Source: Blastobasis lacticolella (taxonomy: Eukaryota; Arthropoda; Insecta; Lepidoptera; Blastobasidae). Taken from it: a DNA stretch of 64,000 nucleotides. The stretch is from contig LR990052.1 in assembly GCA_905147135.1 (NCBI GenBank), positions 1,185,501 through 1,249,500 of the forward strand, written 5' to 3'. Numbering within the stretch: the first letter of the stretch is position 1; every line of letters starts with the position of its first letter. The notes below the pieces were generated by a model. It had not been told where the DNA came from and did no database searches. It saw only the letters and a program-made list of their open reading frames with translations. The position numbers were made by a program, and so were the translations under genes. Positions 53,633 to 64,000 of the stretch are shown here, one piece after another.

Positions 53633-54248
53633 CATCTTGGCGTTATGTTCCGGTTGTGCTCTCGAGCACGAGGGTCCGGGGTCTGCCTTGACCATTTTCC
53701 AGGATGAAACGATCAGGTAATTACAGATGAGCGACTGCCATCTGACCTGCATGACCCTGCTACCAGGGGAACCAGACAGATTAGATCATGGTTACACATT
53801 CAGTCGCCTAAATGTGCAGGTTTTATCACGATGTTTTCCCTCACCGTAAAGAGCATCGGTTAGTATTAAACTTATGTACATAACTCAGGCCGTGTGGTGT
53901 CCGGCAGAGTAGAATAGCACCAACCTCTTACACTCATGGGTGTCGTACAAGGCGACTAATGTTTTCGAGGCAAAAGATCAAGAGTCTCCGTAGTCTGGAA
54001 AATGGGCAGCAGCATTTTCCATTGTTATATTTAAGCACTGCGATCTCCAACCCGCCTGCCAAGCGTGGAGATTATGGCAGTAACCTTCCCTTTCGTGGGA
54101 GAGGCCCGAAGTCCTGCAGTGGACTGTTACGGGCTGTGATTATGATGATGACATAACTCAGAAAAGAATCATTAGTACATGGCCGCAGCGGGATTCGAGT
54201 ACCTCTCGCTTACGAGTTGAATACCCTAACCGCTCGGCCACCGACACT
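53633..54248 (-). mobile_element. SINE-2 split by an R-SINE
   Basis: The 3' half is at 53633-53888 and the 5' half at about 54151-54248, both minus. They are separated by a 262-bp R-SINE. Landmarks: 'cttggcgttatgttccggtt', 'aagagcatcggttagtatta', then after the insert 'gaatcattagtacatggccg' and 'ctcggccaccgacac'. Confidence 0.75.
53889..54150 (+). mobile_element. R-SINE with 11-bp TSD
   Basis: 262 bp between acataactcag at 53878-53888 and 54151-54161. Head A, (ATG)n tail. It is the best-preserved head-A copy, and the 65-codon frame over it is not a gene. Confidence 0.85.
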
Positions 54249-54574
54249 CCTACCCCCAACATCGGGTAATCTGTGTTGGTCACTCGTTTTATTAACGTAA
54301 TCAAGAAGGTATCTTATTTGGTCTGCTGATTGTTGGCACTCCGACTGAGCCGCTTCTTTTGGCATCACCTACAGTCTTGCTTCACCCGACAGTGAATCAT
54401 TCCCACATCCCAAATATGGAAGGGATCTCAAGTTCGGAGAAAGGAGACAACGAATTTCTTTTAAATTTACCTCACAGTGTTTTTTCAATGTTTTATTATT
54501 GGTAAGTAAGTTAATTGTAAGCTCATACAACGGAACACGGCAACTTGTAACAAATGCACTTACTTTGATTTCTT

Positions 54575-54640
54575 ATGTTATACGGTAGACAAACAGGCAA
54601 GCGGGTCCCTAATGGTGCGTGGTCACCGCCGCATAATATG
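54575..54640 (-). repeat. tail-3 fragment
   Basis: 'tatgttatacggtagacaaa' and 'caggcaagcgggtccctaat'. Confidence 0.55.
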
Positions 54641-54975
54641 TCTCTTGAATAATCCTATATCATTTTAAAAACCACATTTTTACCATACCTATCTATAATA
54701 ATTAACCTGGCCAAAACTCTAACCACTATTCAAGGCCTTAAACATTTTTTTAACAAATTTGCATTCTCTTATTACCGGTCTCGACAAACGTGGTTCTGTG
54801 AAAGTAAACATGGAGATAATGATTCTTAAATATTGTCCTAAGATTTACACGTTAGCTAGTTGCTAAGTGGTTATTCAATTTAGCATAGCTATAGTGTGAC
54901 TGTGACATGTATAAACTTGAAGTCTTCACGTAATATTAAACAAAGAGAGTTTGTTTGTTTTAGCGCCTCAGGCCT

Positions 54976-55240
54976 AATAATAATAAATAATAATAAATAT
55001 TCGTGGACAAATTCACACAGCGCCATCTAGCCCCAAACTAAGCAAAGCTTGTACTATGGGTGCTAGATAACTGATATACTACTTAAATACTTTTTTAAAT
55101 ACATACTTATAATACATAGAACACCCAGACCCGTAACAGAAATTAAAATTCATCATTTTAATTTCTGCGCGGCCGGGAATCGAACCCGGGACCTCTTGCG
55201 TGGCAGACCGGCATGTTGACCATTGAACCACTCAGGTCGT
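54976..55240 (-). mobile_element. SINE-1 (tRNA-derived), complete
   Basis: The minus-sense tail 'taataataaataataa' is followed by 'cacagcgccatctagcccca', 'gaacacccagacccgtaaca', the B-box complement GGAATCGAACC near 55178, and the head end 'ccactcaggtcgtc'. Slightly upstream (54930-54975), 'gagtttgtttgttttagcgc' loosely resembles a Helitron 5' end. Confidence 0.8.
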
Positions 55241-55252
55241 CATCAGGTAATA

Positions 55253-55980
55253 GGTAGCGGGTTCGAATCGTAAGCGTGGGGTACCGGGTTCGATCCCCAT
55301 TGCCTGAATTTTATACATTATTAATTTAATACTAATCGATGCTCCTACCGTGGGCTTGGTTGCTCAAAATACAAGTACAGACGACTGAACCACCGATGAT
55401 GGCGACTCCATACCTGGTTCTTGCTGATATGAAATACATACACCATTTCGGAAGCATTTCTGCTGGTGTTGTAACTAAAAGGAACGAAACTGATGCTTAT
55501 ACAGTGAGGAAAAAACATCGTGAGGAAACCTGTAAGTACATTCAGAAAATTTGTAAGCACTTGATGTAATCTGGTCAGGTTCCTCTGTTAACGGTGTCAC
55601 GGAGGTCAGACGGCAGTCATCATCATCATCATCACAGCCCATAAACAATCCACTGTAGGACTAAGGGCCTCTCCCACGAAAGGGGAGGTTATTGCCGTAA
55701 TCTCCACGCTTGGCAGGCGGGTTGGAGATCGCAGTATTATAAATATAACAATGGAAAATGCTGCTGCCCATTTTCCAGCCTACGGAGACTTAGATTTATT
55801 CCTCTAAACATTAGTCGCCTTGTACGACACCCATGAGTGTAAGGGGTTGGTGCTATTCTACTCTGCCGGACACCACACGGCCAATCGATTCACTATAATT
55901 ACCTGATCTGCCAAATCCTGGATCCTGGTCAAGGCGGACCCCTGGGTCTGCGCGCGCAAGAGCACTACTAGGATATTGAC
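55253..55980 (+). mobile_element. SINE-2, rearranged and split by an R-SINE
   Basis: The head 'cgggttcgaatcgtaagcg' and 'gaaaaaacatcgtgaggaaa' parts flank about 140 bp of unrelated sequence (55365-55500). The 3' part resumes at 55884 with 'cactataattacctgatctg'. Around 55617 an R-SINE interrupts the body. Confidence 0.6.
55617..55883 (-). mobile_element. R-SINE, head A
   Basis: The minus-sense (cat)n tail at 55617-55636 leads into 'gggcctctcccacgaaaggg' and the head end 'cggacaccacacggcc'. The TSD is unclear because the target sequence (cagtc against caatc) has diverged. Confidence 0.75.
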
Positions 55981-56114
55981 ATTTAGAGTTTGTACATAAG
56001 TCTATTTGGGTTGTGAAGTAATGACGAGTCAGGTGACAATAACCTCCGCAAACAAGTGAGTACTGAACGGATTACGACAACTCATTCACTAACAGCTACA
56101 TTCTTAAGTCATAT

Positions 56115-56367
56115 CACCATCACCATCACACCCCATAACAGCCCACTGCAGGACTTCGGGCCTCTCCCACGAAAGGGGAGGTCATTGCCATAATCTCCAC
56201 GCTTGGCAGGCGGGTTGGAGATCGCAGTGCAGTTGATGTAAATCCTCCCAGAAAGATGCTGCTGCCCACCTTTCGGATTTGTCCCTTAGTCGCCTCTTAC
56301 GACACCCACGGGAAGATATGGGGTGGTGCTATTCTTTGAGGTGGCGGCACCACACACCATAGTCACC
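56115..56367 (-). mobile_element. R-SINE, head B, 12-bp TSD
   Basis: 253 bp between cttaagtcatat at 56103-56114 and 56368-56379. The head reads, in minus sense, 'atggtgtgtggtgccgccac' and 'cgtgggtgtcgtaagaggcg'. It shares its 3' half with head-A copies. Confidence 0.85.
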
Positions 56368-56605
56368 CTTAAGTCATATGATATTCCAGAAAAGTACTTT
56401 TTCTTTTCCAGGATACTTGACTATCATACCGAATCCTTATTCGCGTAGAGTATCTGAGTTGTAGCTTGATATTCGAAAACTTCAACCTGGGGTAGGGACC
56501 CAGCATTCCAATTTCGACAGTATCGCCATGTTGCGATCAAGTCATTCTGCCATCTGACGTCCATATTAACCCTGTAACTGTGAATCTGTGTGTGGGAACA
56601 TGGCC

Positions 56606-56722
56606 TAATTGGATGATGGTTACACATTCAGTCGCCTGAATGTGCAGGTATCATGCGAGCATCAGTTAGTTTTCAACTAATGTGCATAACTCAGAAACGA
56701 GTCATTGGTACATGACAGGACT
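56606..56722 (-). repeat. SINE-2 5' half
   Basis: 'acattcagtcgcctgaatgt', 'aacgagtcattggtacatga'. The rest was lost, and SINE-1 inserted about 14 bp beyond. Confidence 0.6.
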
Positions 56723-56735
56723 TTATCATGTTTTT

Positions 56736-57012
56736 GACGACCTGAGTGGTTCAGTGGTCAACATGCCGGTCTGCCACGCAAGAGGTCCCGAGTTCGATTC
56801 CCGGCCGGGCAGAAATTGTAATGATGAATTTAAATTTCTGTTACGGGTCTGGGTGTTCTATGTATAATAAAAATGTATTAAAAAAAAAAAAAAAGTATAA
56901 TTAATTTATCAGTTATCTAGCACCCATAACACAAGCTTTGCTTACTTTGGGGATAGATGGCGCTGTGTCAATTTGTCCACCATTATTTATTTATTTATTT
57001 ATTTATTATTTA
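56736..57012 (+). mobile_element. SINE-1 (tRNA-derived), complete
   Basis: Head gacgacctgagtggttcagt, B-box-like 'gagttcgattcc', 'gggtctgggtgttctatgta', 'gggatagatggcgctgtgtc' and a long (ATTT)n tail. A 14-A run sits in the middle near 56879. The 61-codon frame over it is not a gene. Confidence 0.8.
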
Positions 57013-57407
57013 TTATCATGTATTATTAATTCTGATTAAACATGTAGCTCGATAAATTTGAAACCTCAGTTGCTATTGCTCTTTCCGATGCCAGACGTTG
57101 TAATTGGTTTATGCAAAAACGTAAACAGCTAAACCTTGTATATATAAATCAAATCGCATGGCAACTGGTGATAGCCCGAGGCTTTGTCGCTTTTGCAACT
57201 GTAAGTTGGTCGTAAGCTTGTTTGCCACCTTAGTGGTATAAAAAACTAAGGCCAGTCCGGTGATAAAATGATTTCTGTAATAGAGGAGTTAACTGTAAGT
57301 TATTTCATAGTATGAAAACTCGGCTGTATAGTACCGTATATCATAAAAATAATATGCATCAAATTAACGTAATGAATGTGGAATGAGCTCACAGCCAGTG
57401 TAACCAT

Positions 57408-57576
57408 GACGTAATCTGGTCAGGTTCCCCTGGTAGCAGGGTTACGGAGGTCTGATAGCAGTCGCTCCACTGTAATTACCTGATCTGCCAAAACCTGGAT
57501 CATGGTCAAGGCGGACCCTGGGCTTTCTGACGCGAGAGCACAATCGGGACTAATGTTAATACGCCAAGATGAGTTA
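57408..57576 (+). repeat. SINE-2 3' half
   Basis: 'aatctggtcaggttcccctg', 'attacctgatctgccaaaac', ending 'acgccaagatgag'. Confidence 0.65.
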
Positions 57577-60500
57577 AGGTACTTGAAGAATGTCAGCATT
57601 GTCAGTCTAAGCACAGTAACAACGCAGCTACGGTTCCGCACTTTTTATTGCTTGAAACCTAAATTCATGAGTCGATAATGTTGGCGACAGTAACCGCTCT
57701 TCATCAGATCGGTAGATACATTTTCTATAGGTATAACTTGCGTAGTATAAATAAGTGCTCAAATAAAATATCTTTTTTATAACAAGTTTTCATCGCGCGG
57801 TATAGTACCTACTCAACAATACCATTCCAAAGAACCCGAACCAGGTGGGGTTATCTTATTGCGTTCATTAGTTCCTATGATCACCCTCTGACTCCATCAT
57901 CAGACCAGCTCCATGGTATCATATTATTGCATTGTCATCCAAGTTGCATAGGTATACCAAGTTTCAGCACAATCGAATACCAACAAATGGTCAAAAAATT
58001 GAAAGCCAATTTTTATGGACAACTTACAAACATGCATACAAACAGTGCAGGTTAAATAAAAGCATGAAAAAGATGATTGACTAAAATATTGACCTGCACT
58101 AAAGGTCCAAAGGTCTTTCATAACACACACCATACACTACCATCCTGAAGATAACGCTGATGGTATGCTTAGACTGACGTATAAAACCAGTAGGCATCAT
58201 ATCAAAGCCATTAAACAGTCAAACTCAAACTATCAATTACCATCATCACTTTGATGGGAACACAATGCATGGCCACATTTATCATCTCTGTACACTTCCA
58301 TTCCCTAATCAATTTAGACAGCACCATCATAGAGGTGTCAAGATGTAATTAATAATGGTTTTTATAACAACAATAAGCTATTCGAGCAATTGTAACAATG
58401 CCTCAAGCACTTGTAAACACCTGTTCAATCTTTTCTTTGTGTGAAGGCAGTAAGGTAAAATATAAAATAATTGCCTGAAGATGAGTAATTCGAAACCGGT
58501 TGCAATATAATAAAATTGTATAATAAAGTGGAACTAGTGTACAAAAAGTGATTTAATTCATAATAATGGAGTTCCATCATGAAGTGACAACACAAAGTGT
58601 TATATATTCAAAATTACTTACTTAAGTTTGAAATGAACCATCTGCTACTAAGGAACTAGTGTACAAAAAGTGATTTAACTCATAAGTAATTTTGGTTATA
58701 ACAAATCAGCAAAGTGCCGGTGTGTCGCAGGTTCTATTCCCGGTAAATATAAGAATTTAGATTTACGAGTATACTATAATACTCATTTTATGCTTTTTCA
58801 TGCAATTTTCTAAGAAAAAGGTATTTTGCCTACGGCCGTTATGTGTTGCTCATAAACGTTTGGGAATTCGCATAAAGCAACATTGTGCAAGCAACGTGTG
58901 TTGTTGTAGAGAATTTTATAAGCTTTGATTTAGAATGGATCGTATTCCCATAGGATGCACTGTTTCGAGATATTTACGAAAAACCAAACTATAGGACCTA
59001 TCGGGCCTTTCCTCACACCTTTCCTCAAATAGTGTACATTATTAGTATGTTGAATAACAGCGCACAATTTGCCGCAATTATCATTTCTGTTTCAATTAGT
59101 TCCACCTCAAGTTATATTTTTGGCAAATTCTACTCCACTTAGGTACAATTCAGTGTGCTTGAGTCCATCAAAATGGAACGGTGCGTGTAAAATTGACCAT
59201 TCATAAAGCCGTATGTATACTCATTTAGGAAGAACTAAAGCCCTTAAGTGAACGCATAGTACTTAACATAGATGACTTAAACAAGATTGTTTAGCAATAA
59301 TTTGAGCAAAATTATTGTCATATGCCTAACCAAATAGTACAACAAAATTACAGCACCGTAGGCTCTTTTATTAAAAAATGCAAATAATACGTACTTTCCT
59401 GTTACCGAATCCACTTCCTTTTGGTGGCGAAACAATGCTCTGCATCCGAGACTACACCTGAGAAGCAGGGTCGGCCGCAGCGAGGGGCAGGGGGGAGGGG
59501 ATCTTGCGCAAGCGCACCGAAAGTGAATGTGAGTAGTGACCACGTGTGGAGAGTTGTATGGAAGCCTCTTAGTTCGTGATGCGGCGTTTGGACTGATGCT
59601 ACCGATGCCGGATATGTTTATTGACCATTTAACACATCGAATCGGGTTTGTCACCACGGTTATGTTTATTTTTATCTCGATATTTCCTCGAGGGAGTACC
59701 CAGCCCACGGCGGGTGGTGCGATTTTGGAATTGTGCTGTAGGCACCAGATGGAAAAGTTCCCTAGGAAAAGGAGCCTTAACCGCCTCCGACGCAAAAAGA
59801 CACTAGATTCATGTTTCTAAGACTAATAGTTTCGTAATTATTAACGTAAGACGATTTAGACCTTTTCATTACGGTCCAGTTTTCTAACTTGGTAGGCACT
59901 TGGAACTTGGACTCAGTGATTATGAAGACGTTTCACGTCAAAACAAAGTGAAGACCAGACAAGAAGGCTGGCCTCTACTTTGGACAGCGAATAAGCCTCG
60001 CCGTCCAGCGGGGCAATGCTGTAATGCTGCCTCTTGGGCACCTTTCCCAATACCGTGGACCTGGAACAAATATTCTAGTCTAGTCTTCGGTAAAGTAGGG
60101 CGGTTTGCGAACGGGACCTTATGCGTCAAAATAATAAATACATAATAATAAAAACATTTATTTTATTTTAACAATTTTCCTATGAACCTAGTGGCAGGGG
60201 TCTTCTTTTAGGCAAGGCCTGTGTTAGAAGACGAAGGGTATTTATGTTAGGTTAATATTCACATGTAAGTTAAATAATATATTTTACAATCACAAAGTTA
60301 CATGTCAACATATTTTACATAGTCAAAATAAAAACTTAAAACTAGATATCCGTATAACTTCGTCATATAACTTAATGTATATGTAAGTTATACTTCTTTA
60401 TTAAAATAAAATTTGATATACTATACTATGGGAATTTAAAAAAAATCGTTATCATAGATAAACATATGTAGATAGATCATAGGCAAATGAGAATAGACCA

Positions 60501-60810
60501 CTCTTCGAGATACGCCGTTTTATAAGCGCATGACGAATCCAAAATAGTTATGTTTGTTTAATTAGCAATAATCATACATCATTGGGTTTGTTAGCGGAGA
60601 TTTATTGTTGCCGTCAGCATCTACACGGTTTTACTATTCAGATTCAGATTCACATAGTTTATTGATAACAATAGTTACAGGTCATTTAGTTACATTATCA
60701 TCATGTCATAGGCATACAATAATTAAAGTCAGTACAAATTGAAATAAATAAAAATTACAGAAGTAATTTAAGATTCATGTCGTACCTACTGCATATTGTA
60801 GGCCAATATT
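57577..60810. other. Long non-coding stretch
   Basis: No gene is supported. A 35-bp direct repeat 'gaactagtgtacaaaaagtg' recurs at about 58531 and 58652 (121 bp apart). A LINE tail-like segment lies at 57625-57715. Frames of 172 codons (minus, 59277-59795) and 81 codons (plus, 59900-60145) have no recognised domain. Confidence 0.4.
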
Positions 60811-61211
60811 GTATATGTCGCAGCCGGGTGGTTAAATTAGCCAGTTAATTAAACGGCTAGCTTCTTATGCTATTATATAATCGAAAATTTGCCAATTTCA
60901 AGAATTTTTAAAGTAATGTTTAAAGAACGAAATTGACCCGAGTTCACGGAGCTCCTCCAAATATTGTCACAATGCTAACTCAATCACAATAATCTCAAAC
61001 AATAATAATAGTTTGCATTAGGTTTTAATTCGGTTGGGTCAGGTTAGTGTTGTGACAATGCATGGAGGAGCTCCGTAAACTCGGGGCAATATCGTTCGTT
61101 AGACCTAACTTTCAAAGTTAATGAATTTGGCAATTATTTAATTAAATATTTGCTTAGAAGGCTAGCCATTTAATTAACCGGCTAATTTAACGATCCGGCT
61201 GCGACATATAC
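60811..61211. mobile_element. Long near-palindromic element (MITE-D)
   Basis: 401 bp whose two halves pair almost throughout. The left edge 'gtatatgtcgcagccgg' mirrors 'ccggctgcgacatatac'. Inner blocks such as 'taaattagccagttaattaa' and 'cacggagctcctccaaat' also mirror the right half. Both halves carry small indels. No ORF. The TSD is ambiguous because the edges are TA-rich. Confidence 0.75.
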
Positions 61212-61265
61212 ATAATGTTAATTATGCTAGTAATTTTTTTTGTATGAATATTTATTTCTCTCTCA

Positions 61266-61518
61266 TGACCGTGTGGTGTCTGACAGAGTGGAATAGCACC
61301 AAGCTCTCGTGGGTGTCGTACAAGGCGACTAATGTTTTAGAGGCAATACTTCAAGAGTCTCCGTAGGCTTTAAAATGTGCAGCAGCGTTCCCCATTGTTA
61401 TATTTATAACACTGCGATCTCCAACCCGCCTGCCAAGCGTGGAGATTATGGCAATAACCTCCCCTATCGTTGGAGAGGCCCTAAGTCTGCAGTGAACCGT
61501 TATGGACTGTGATGATGG
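61266..61518 (+). mobile_element. R-SINE, head A, diverged
   Basis: 'gaccgtgtggtgtctgacag', 'cgactaatgttttagaggca', 'gcgatctccaacccgcctgc', ending 'ggactgtgatgatgg'. No TSD was seen. Confidence 0.75.
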
Positions 61519-61984
61519 TTCATTTCTCAATATTTTGACCTACAACATCGTAACGAGCTCGCCGTTCGTTAGGTGTACCTCATACCGTTGGTGAAGGAAG
61601 GTTGACCAAGGTCTTCTGCTTGAGAGCTAGAGACACAGTCTCGGGAGCCAATTAGCACACGTTTTAGTAGACCTACTAAAATAATGGAATTTACAATAAG
61701 TGAGGTCAGGAAACGGGAAATGGATATGTAATTCTCTAAATAATAACTATTAGCTAATGTCAATATGTTACACAAAACTAAATTTTTTAATATTGGTAAT
61801 TGGGTAAACTCCATTTTTCATACGTCTTAAGGAAAGTTTCTTCCCGGTAAATAAATTAACTTTAAGCATTTGAACAGCTGAACAAATTTGAATGAAATGA
61901 ATTTTTAGCTGTTTTGTGAGATTTGATATTCCTGCTTCTTCGATTCTAACAGAAAGGTCCACTTTCCTTCATTTCCATTGCGTC
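61519..61984. other. Non-coding stretch
   Basis: 'cgccgttcgttaggtgtacc' and 'ccgttggtgaaggaaggttg' loosely match 2875-2920, on the plus strand in both places. Nothing else is recognised. Confidence 0.35.
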
Positions 61985-62195
61985 CAACCTTTAGCATCTA
62001 CCGGCCCCTTTTCGCCATCGGGAGTAGGATCCGGATCTTTATGTCGTGGATCTTCCTGGTATCCGCACATGTGTTTTCCCTGATCATTGCAATCAGAACG
62101 CCTTCAAGGCTAGAGTGAATAGGTTGTTCCTCGATAAGTCACTTACCAACAGATGAGATGGCGGTCAAATGCCTGTCCAGTGTAATATAAAAAAA
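61985..62195 (+). repeat. LINE 3'-end repeat
   Basis: 'tttagcatctaccggcccct', 'atcattgcaatcagaacgcc' and 'ttcaaggctagagtgaatag' are familiar as a lepidopteran LINE 3' end (recalled, unsearched). It ends with 'aatataaaaaaaa'. Confidence 0.5.
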
Positions 62196-62682
62196 ATCTC
62201 TCGTCTCAACACTTTGCCTGTCGCTTCCAACTCAGTGATGTCAATCAATCGCTTTTTGGGATAAAAAAAATCACTGACGATCCATCCTCACGAACTTTCA
62301 CCTATGGAATATTAGTGGTATCAATAACTGACACAATATTTGAAAGTTCTGTCAATAACAATGACTAGAGAGCCATTATAGCACTTCCCAAAGATTGATC
62401 TCTACAGAATGTTTCAAATAAGGAAACCATGCTCTTGCGCAGGTCCCACCACAGTATTAATTAGCGTGGGACGCCCAACGATCCCACAGAGACGGCTATA
62501 ATAACTCTAATTGATAACTAACAGATGAGCTGGTTTCATAAGCCTTATATAATGGTCATCTAAGTTACTAAATGTGTTGGTTAGTTGTACTAACTAAAAT
62601 GAAGTTGTGGTCATCTTTGCGTCAATAACCCGTGACCGCCATAGGTCCGCCGATCAGCTGTTGTTGACGCTGCAGCGTCAAC
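62196..62682. other. Non-coding stretch
   Basis: Nothing recognised. Confidence 0.35.
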
Positions 62683-62755
62683 TTGCTCCAGCATTTGGCA
62701 GATCAGGTAATTACAGTAGACCGACTGCCATCTGACCTGCGTGACCGCGCCAAAT
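62683..62755 (-). repeat. SINE-2 3' scrap
   Basis: 'ttggcagatcaggtaattac' and 'ccgactgccatctgacctgc'. Confidence 0.55.
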
Positions 62756-62812
62756 TCCTTTAGACTCCGGTCTATAAACTGCAATCTAATTTTATATACT
62801 GTTGTATTGAAT

Positions 62813-63063
62813 CATCATCATCATGACAGCCCATAACAGTCCACTGCAGGACTAAGTGCCTCTCCCGCCAGAGGGGAGGTTATTGCCATAATCTCCACGC
62901 TTGGCAGGCGGGTTGGAGATCGCAGTGTAAATCGCATATAACAATAGAAAACGCTGGTACCCATTTTCCAGTCTACGGAGACGCTTAGATCTTTTCGCCT
63001 TGTATGACACCCACGAGTGTAAGGGGTTGGTGCTATTCTACTTTGCCGGACACCACACGGTTT
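62813..63063 (-). mobile_element. R-SINE, head A, 8-bp TSD
   Basis: 251 bp between tattgaat at 62805-62812 and 63064-63071. The tail is (cat)n on the plus strand. The 94-codon frame over it is not a gene. Confidence 0.8.
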
Positions 63064-63071
63064 TATTGAAT

Positions 63072-63477
63072 AGTTACGTCGAAACCTAAGGGTTGGGTTC
63101 CACAACCTAAGGTTGCAGACCCTGGAGAGTACAACATGGAGTTCTTCAAGAGGGCTGAAAAGGTTTTTAAGGGATGGGTAGTACGTGAGTCAAGTGATAC
63201 CCTTTTTATTGCAAAAATCCATAGGCTGCAGCAACTGCTTACCATCAGGCATTCCGTAAATAAGTTTTTCTGCTACTTGTGTGTCTTGTGTGAATGAAAT
63301 CTGCAAACCCATCCGGACTCGGGAAAACCGCTGCAGAAAGATCGATATATAGAATAGAAAACGCGGCAGGAAAGGAGACTGGGTAAGTATGTAGGGGAAG
63401 TGGACTATGGGGAATAAGCCAAATAGCATAATCGGTATAGTATTTACATTTAGCACCCTCAAATACATCCTTGTAGA
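63072..63477. other. Spacer with a LINE-end scrap
   Basis: 63100-63250 ('acatggagttcttcaagagg', then 'gctgcagcaactgcttacca') resembles the LINE end at 48188-48395 read in the opposite sense. Confidence 0.35.
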
Positions 63478-64000
63478 GAAGAGCATCAAAATCAGACCGG
63501 CAATTCCTAAAAAAAAAAGCAGATATTTACTTGGCACATTTTGTATGGGAAGTGCCCTTAACTATGAACCAATGGAGGTATCGTTACAGTATGTGGGTGG
63601 AACATCTTCAACTCTATTCTTATACTGCATGACATCAAAATCGGACCCGGCAGTTTCGAGAAAAAAGCATTCATTTGTTATACTTGTATGACAAGTGCGG
63701 TATTCTTTGAACCAGCAGCGACATGGTTACGGAGTATAGGTTGAGTACCTTCAGCTCTGTTCTTATGCCGCACGACATCAAAATCGGACCCAGCAGTTTC
63801 GAGAAAAAAGCATTCTTTTGTCACACTTGTATGACAAGTGCAGTATTCTTTGAATCTGCAGCGACATCGTTACGGAGTATAGGTTGAGCACCTTCAACTA
63901 TATTCTTATGCCACACGACATAAAAATCGGTCCCGGCAGTTTCGAGAAAAAAGCCATTATAGTCATACAAACATGTGACTTTTCTTGAAAAGCCTACGGT
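63478..64000 (+). repeat. Tandem repeat array, ~143-bp unit, runs off the window
   Basis: 'ggcagtttcgag' followed by an A-run recurs, with its gag ending at 63660, 63803 and 63946, exactly 143 bp apart each time. A more diverged earlier unit has 'accggcaattccta' ending near 63510. Each unit also carries 'cttgtatgacaagtg' and 'gttacggagtatagg'. The array continues to the right edge. Confidence 0.75.

Noticed and set aside
54930..54975. Possible Helitron 5' end
   Set aside because: It resembles the recalled lepidopteran Helitron start only loosely and lacks a matching 3' end nearby.
59277..59795. 172-codon minus-strand open frame, with a 94-codon frame opposite
   Set aside because: Low-complexity, with no recognisable domain, signal or splice context. 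Overlapping open frames on both strands suggest a GC-rich chance opening.
63478..64000. CRISPR-like array
   Set aside because: The 143-bp units are repeated as a whole with no short-repeat/unique-spacer pattern, and the DNA is eukaryotic.

Overview
This window looks like nuclear DNA of an insect, most likely a moth or butterfly (Lepidoptera). The evidence is its mix of repeats: a Jockey-clade LINE, an RNase H-bearing I-superfamily LINE, RTE-clade LINEs with (ATG)n tails, a CR1-like LINE with a TTTGAC-repeat tail, tRNA-derived SINEs, short TA-flanked inverted-repeat elements and Helitron-like ends. The species cannot be told from the sequence. No host protein-coding gene, true tRNA or rRNA could be supported. 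The stretch reads as intergenic or intronic DNA, and every convincing coding region belongs to a retrotransposon.

Layout. 0-3.9 kb: an RT C-terminal relic, a foldback element split by a CR1-like tail, and a SINE split by an RTE-tailed retroposon. 7.9-13.2 kb: SINE copies and LINE tails. 13.77-17.21 kb: a 5'-truncated Jockey element with an intact 976-residue endonuclease/RT ORF, a UAAUG stop-start junction and a 12-bp target-site duplication (TSD). 17.6-23.2 kb: more SINEs and LINE tails. 24.33-27.87 kb: a 5'-truncated EN-RT-RNase H element with one frameshift, a (TATC)n tail and a 14-bp TSD, next to an RTE pseudogene. 33.4-34.7 kb: a local duplication in which one copy carries a 251-bp TA-flanked MITE and the other is an unfilled site. 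39.77-40.94 kb: an RTE insertion with the 5' inversion expected from twin priming and a 10-bp TSD. 43-64 kb: the second MITE copy in opposite orientation, several near-palindromic elements, many retroposons (some nested), and a 143-bp tandem repeat running off the end of the window.

Three short interspersed families recur and are named here for convenience. SINE-1 has a tRNA-like head with a B box. SINE-2 is a second tRNA-like-headed family. R-SINE is about 245-280 bp, has no ORF and has an (ATG)n tail like the RTE elements. A fourth recurrent unit, tail-3, is a LINE or SINE 3' end with an A-rich tail. Eight R-SINE copies are complete or nearly so, one is less certain and one is partial. Clean 8-12-bp TSDs bound six of them, which fits mobilisation by RTE machinery. 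The nested insertions give a relative order: R-SINE copies entered older SINE-2 copies at least three times.

All calls come from reading the sequence and recalling family features. No database search was possible. Family names for short repeats are provisional, and edges without a TSD are approximate.
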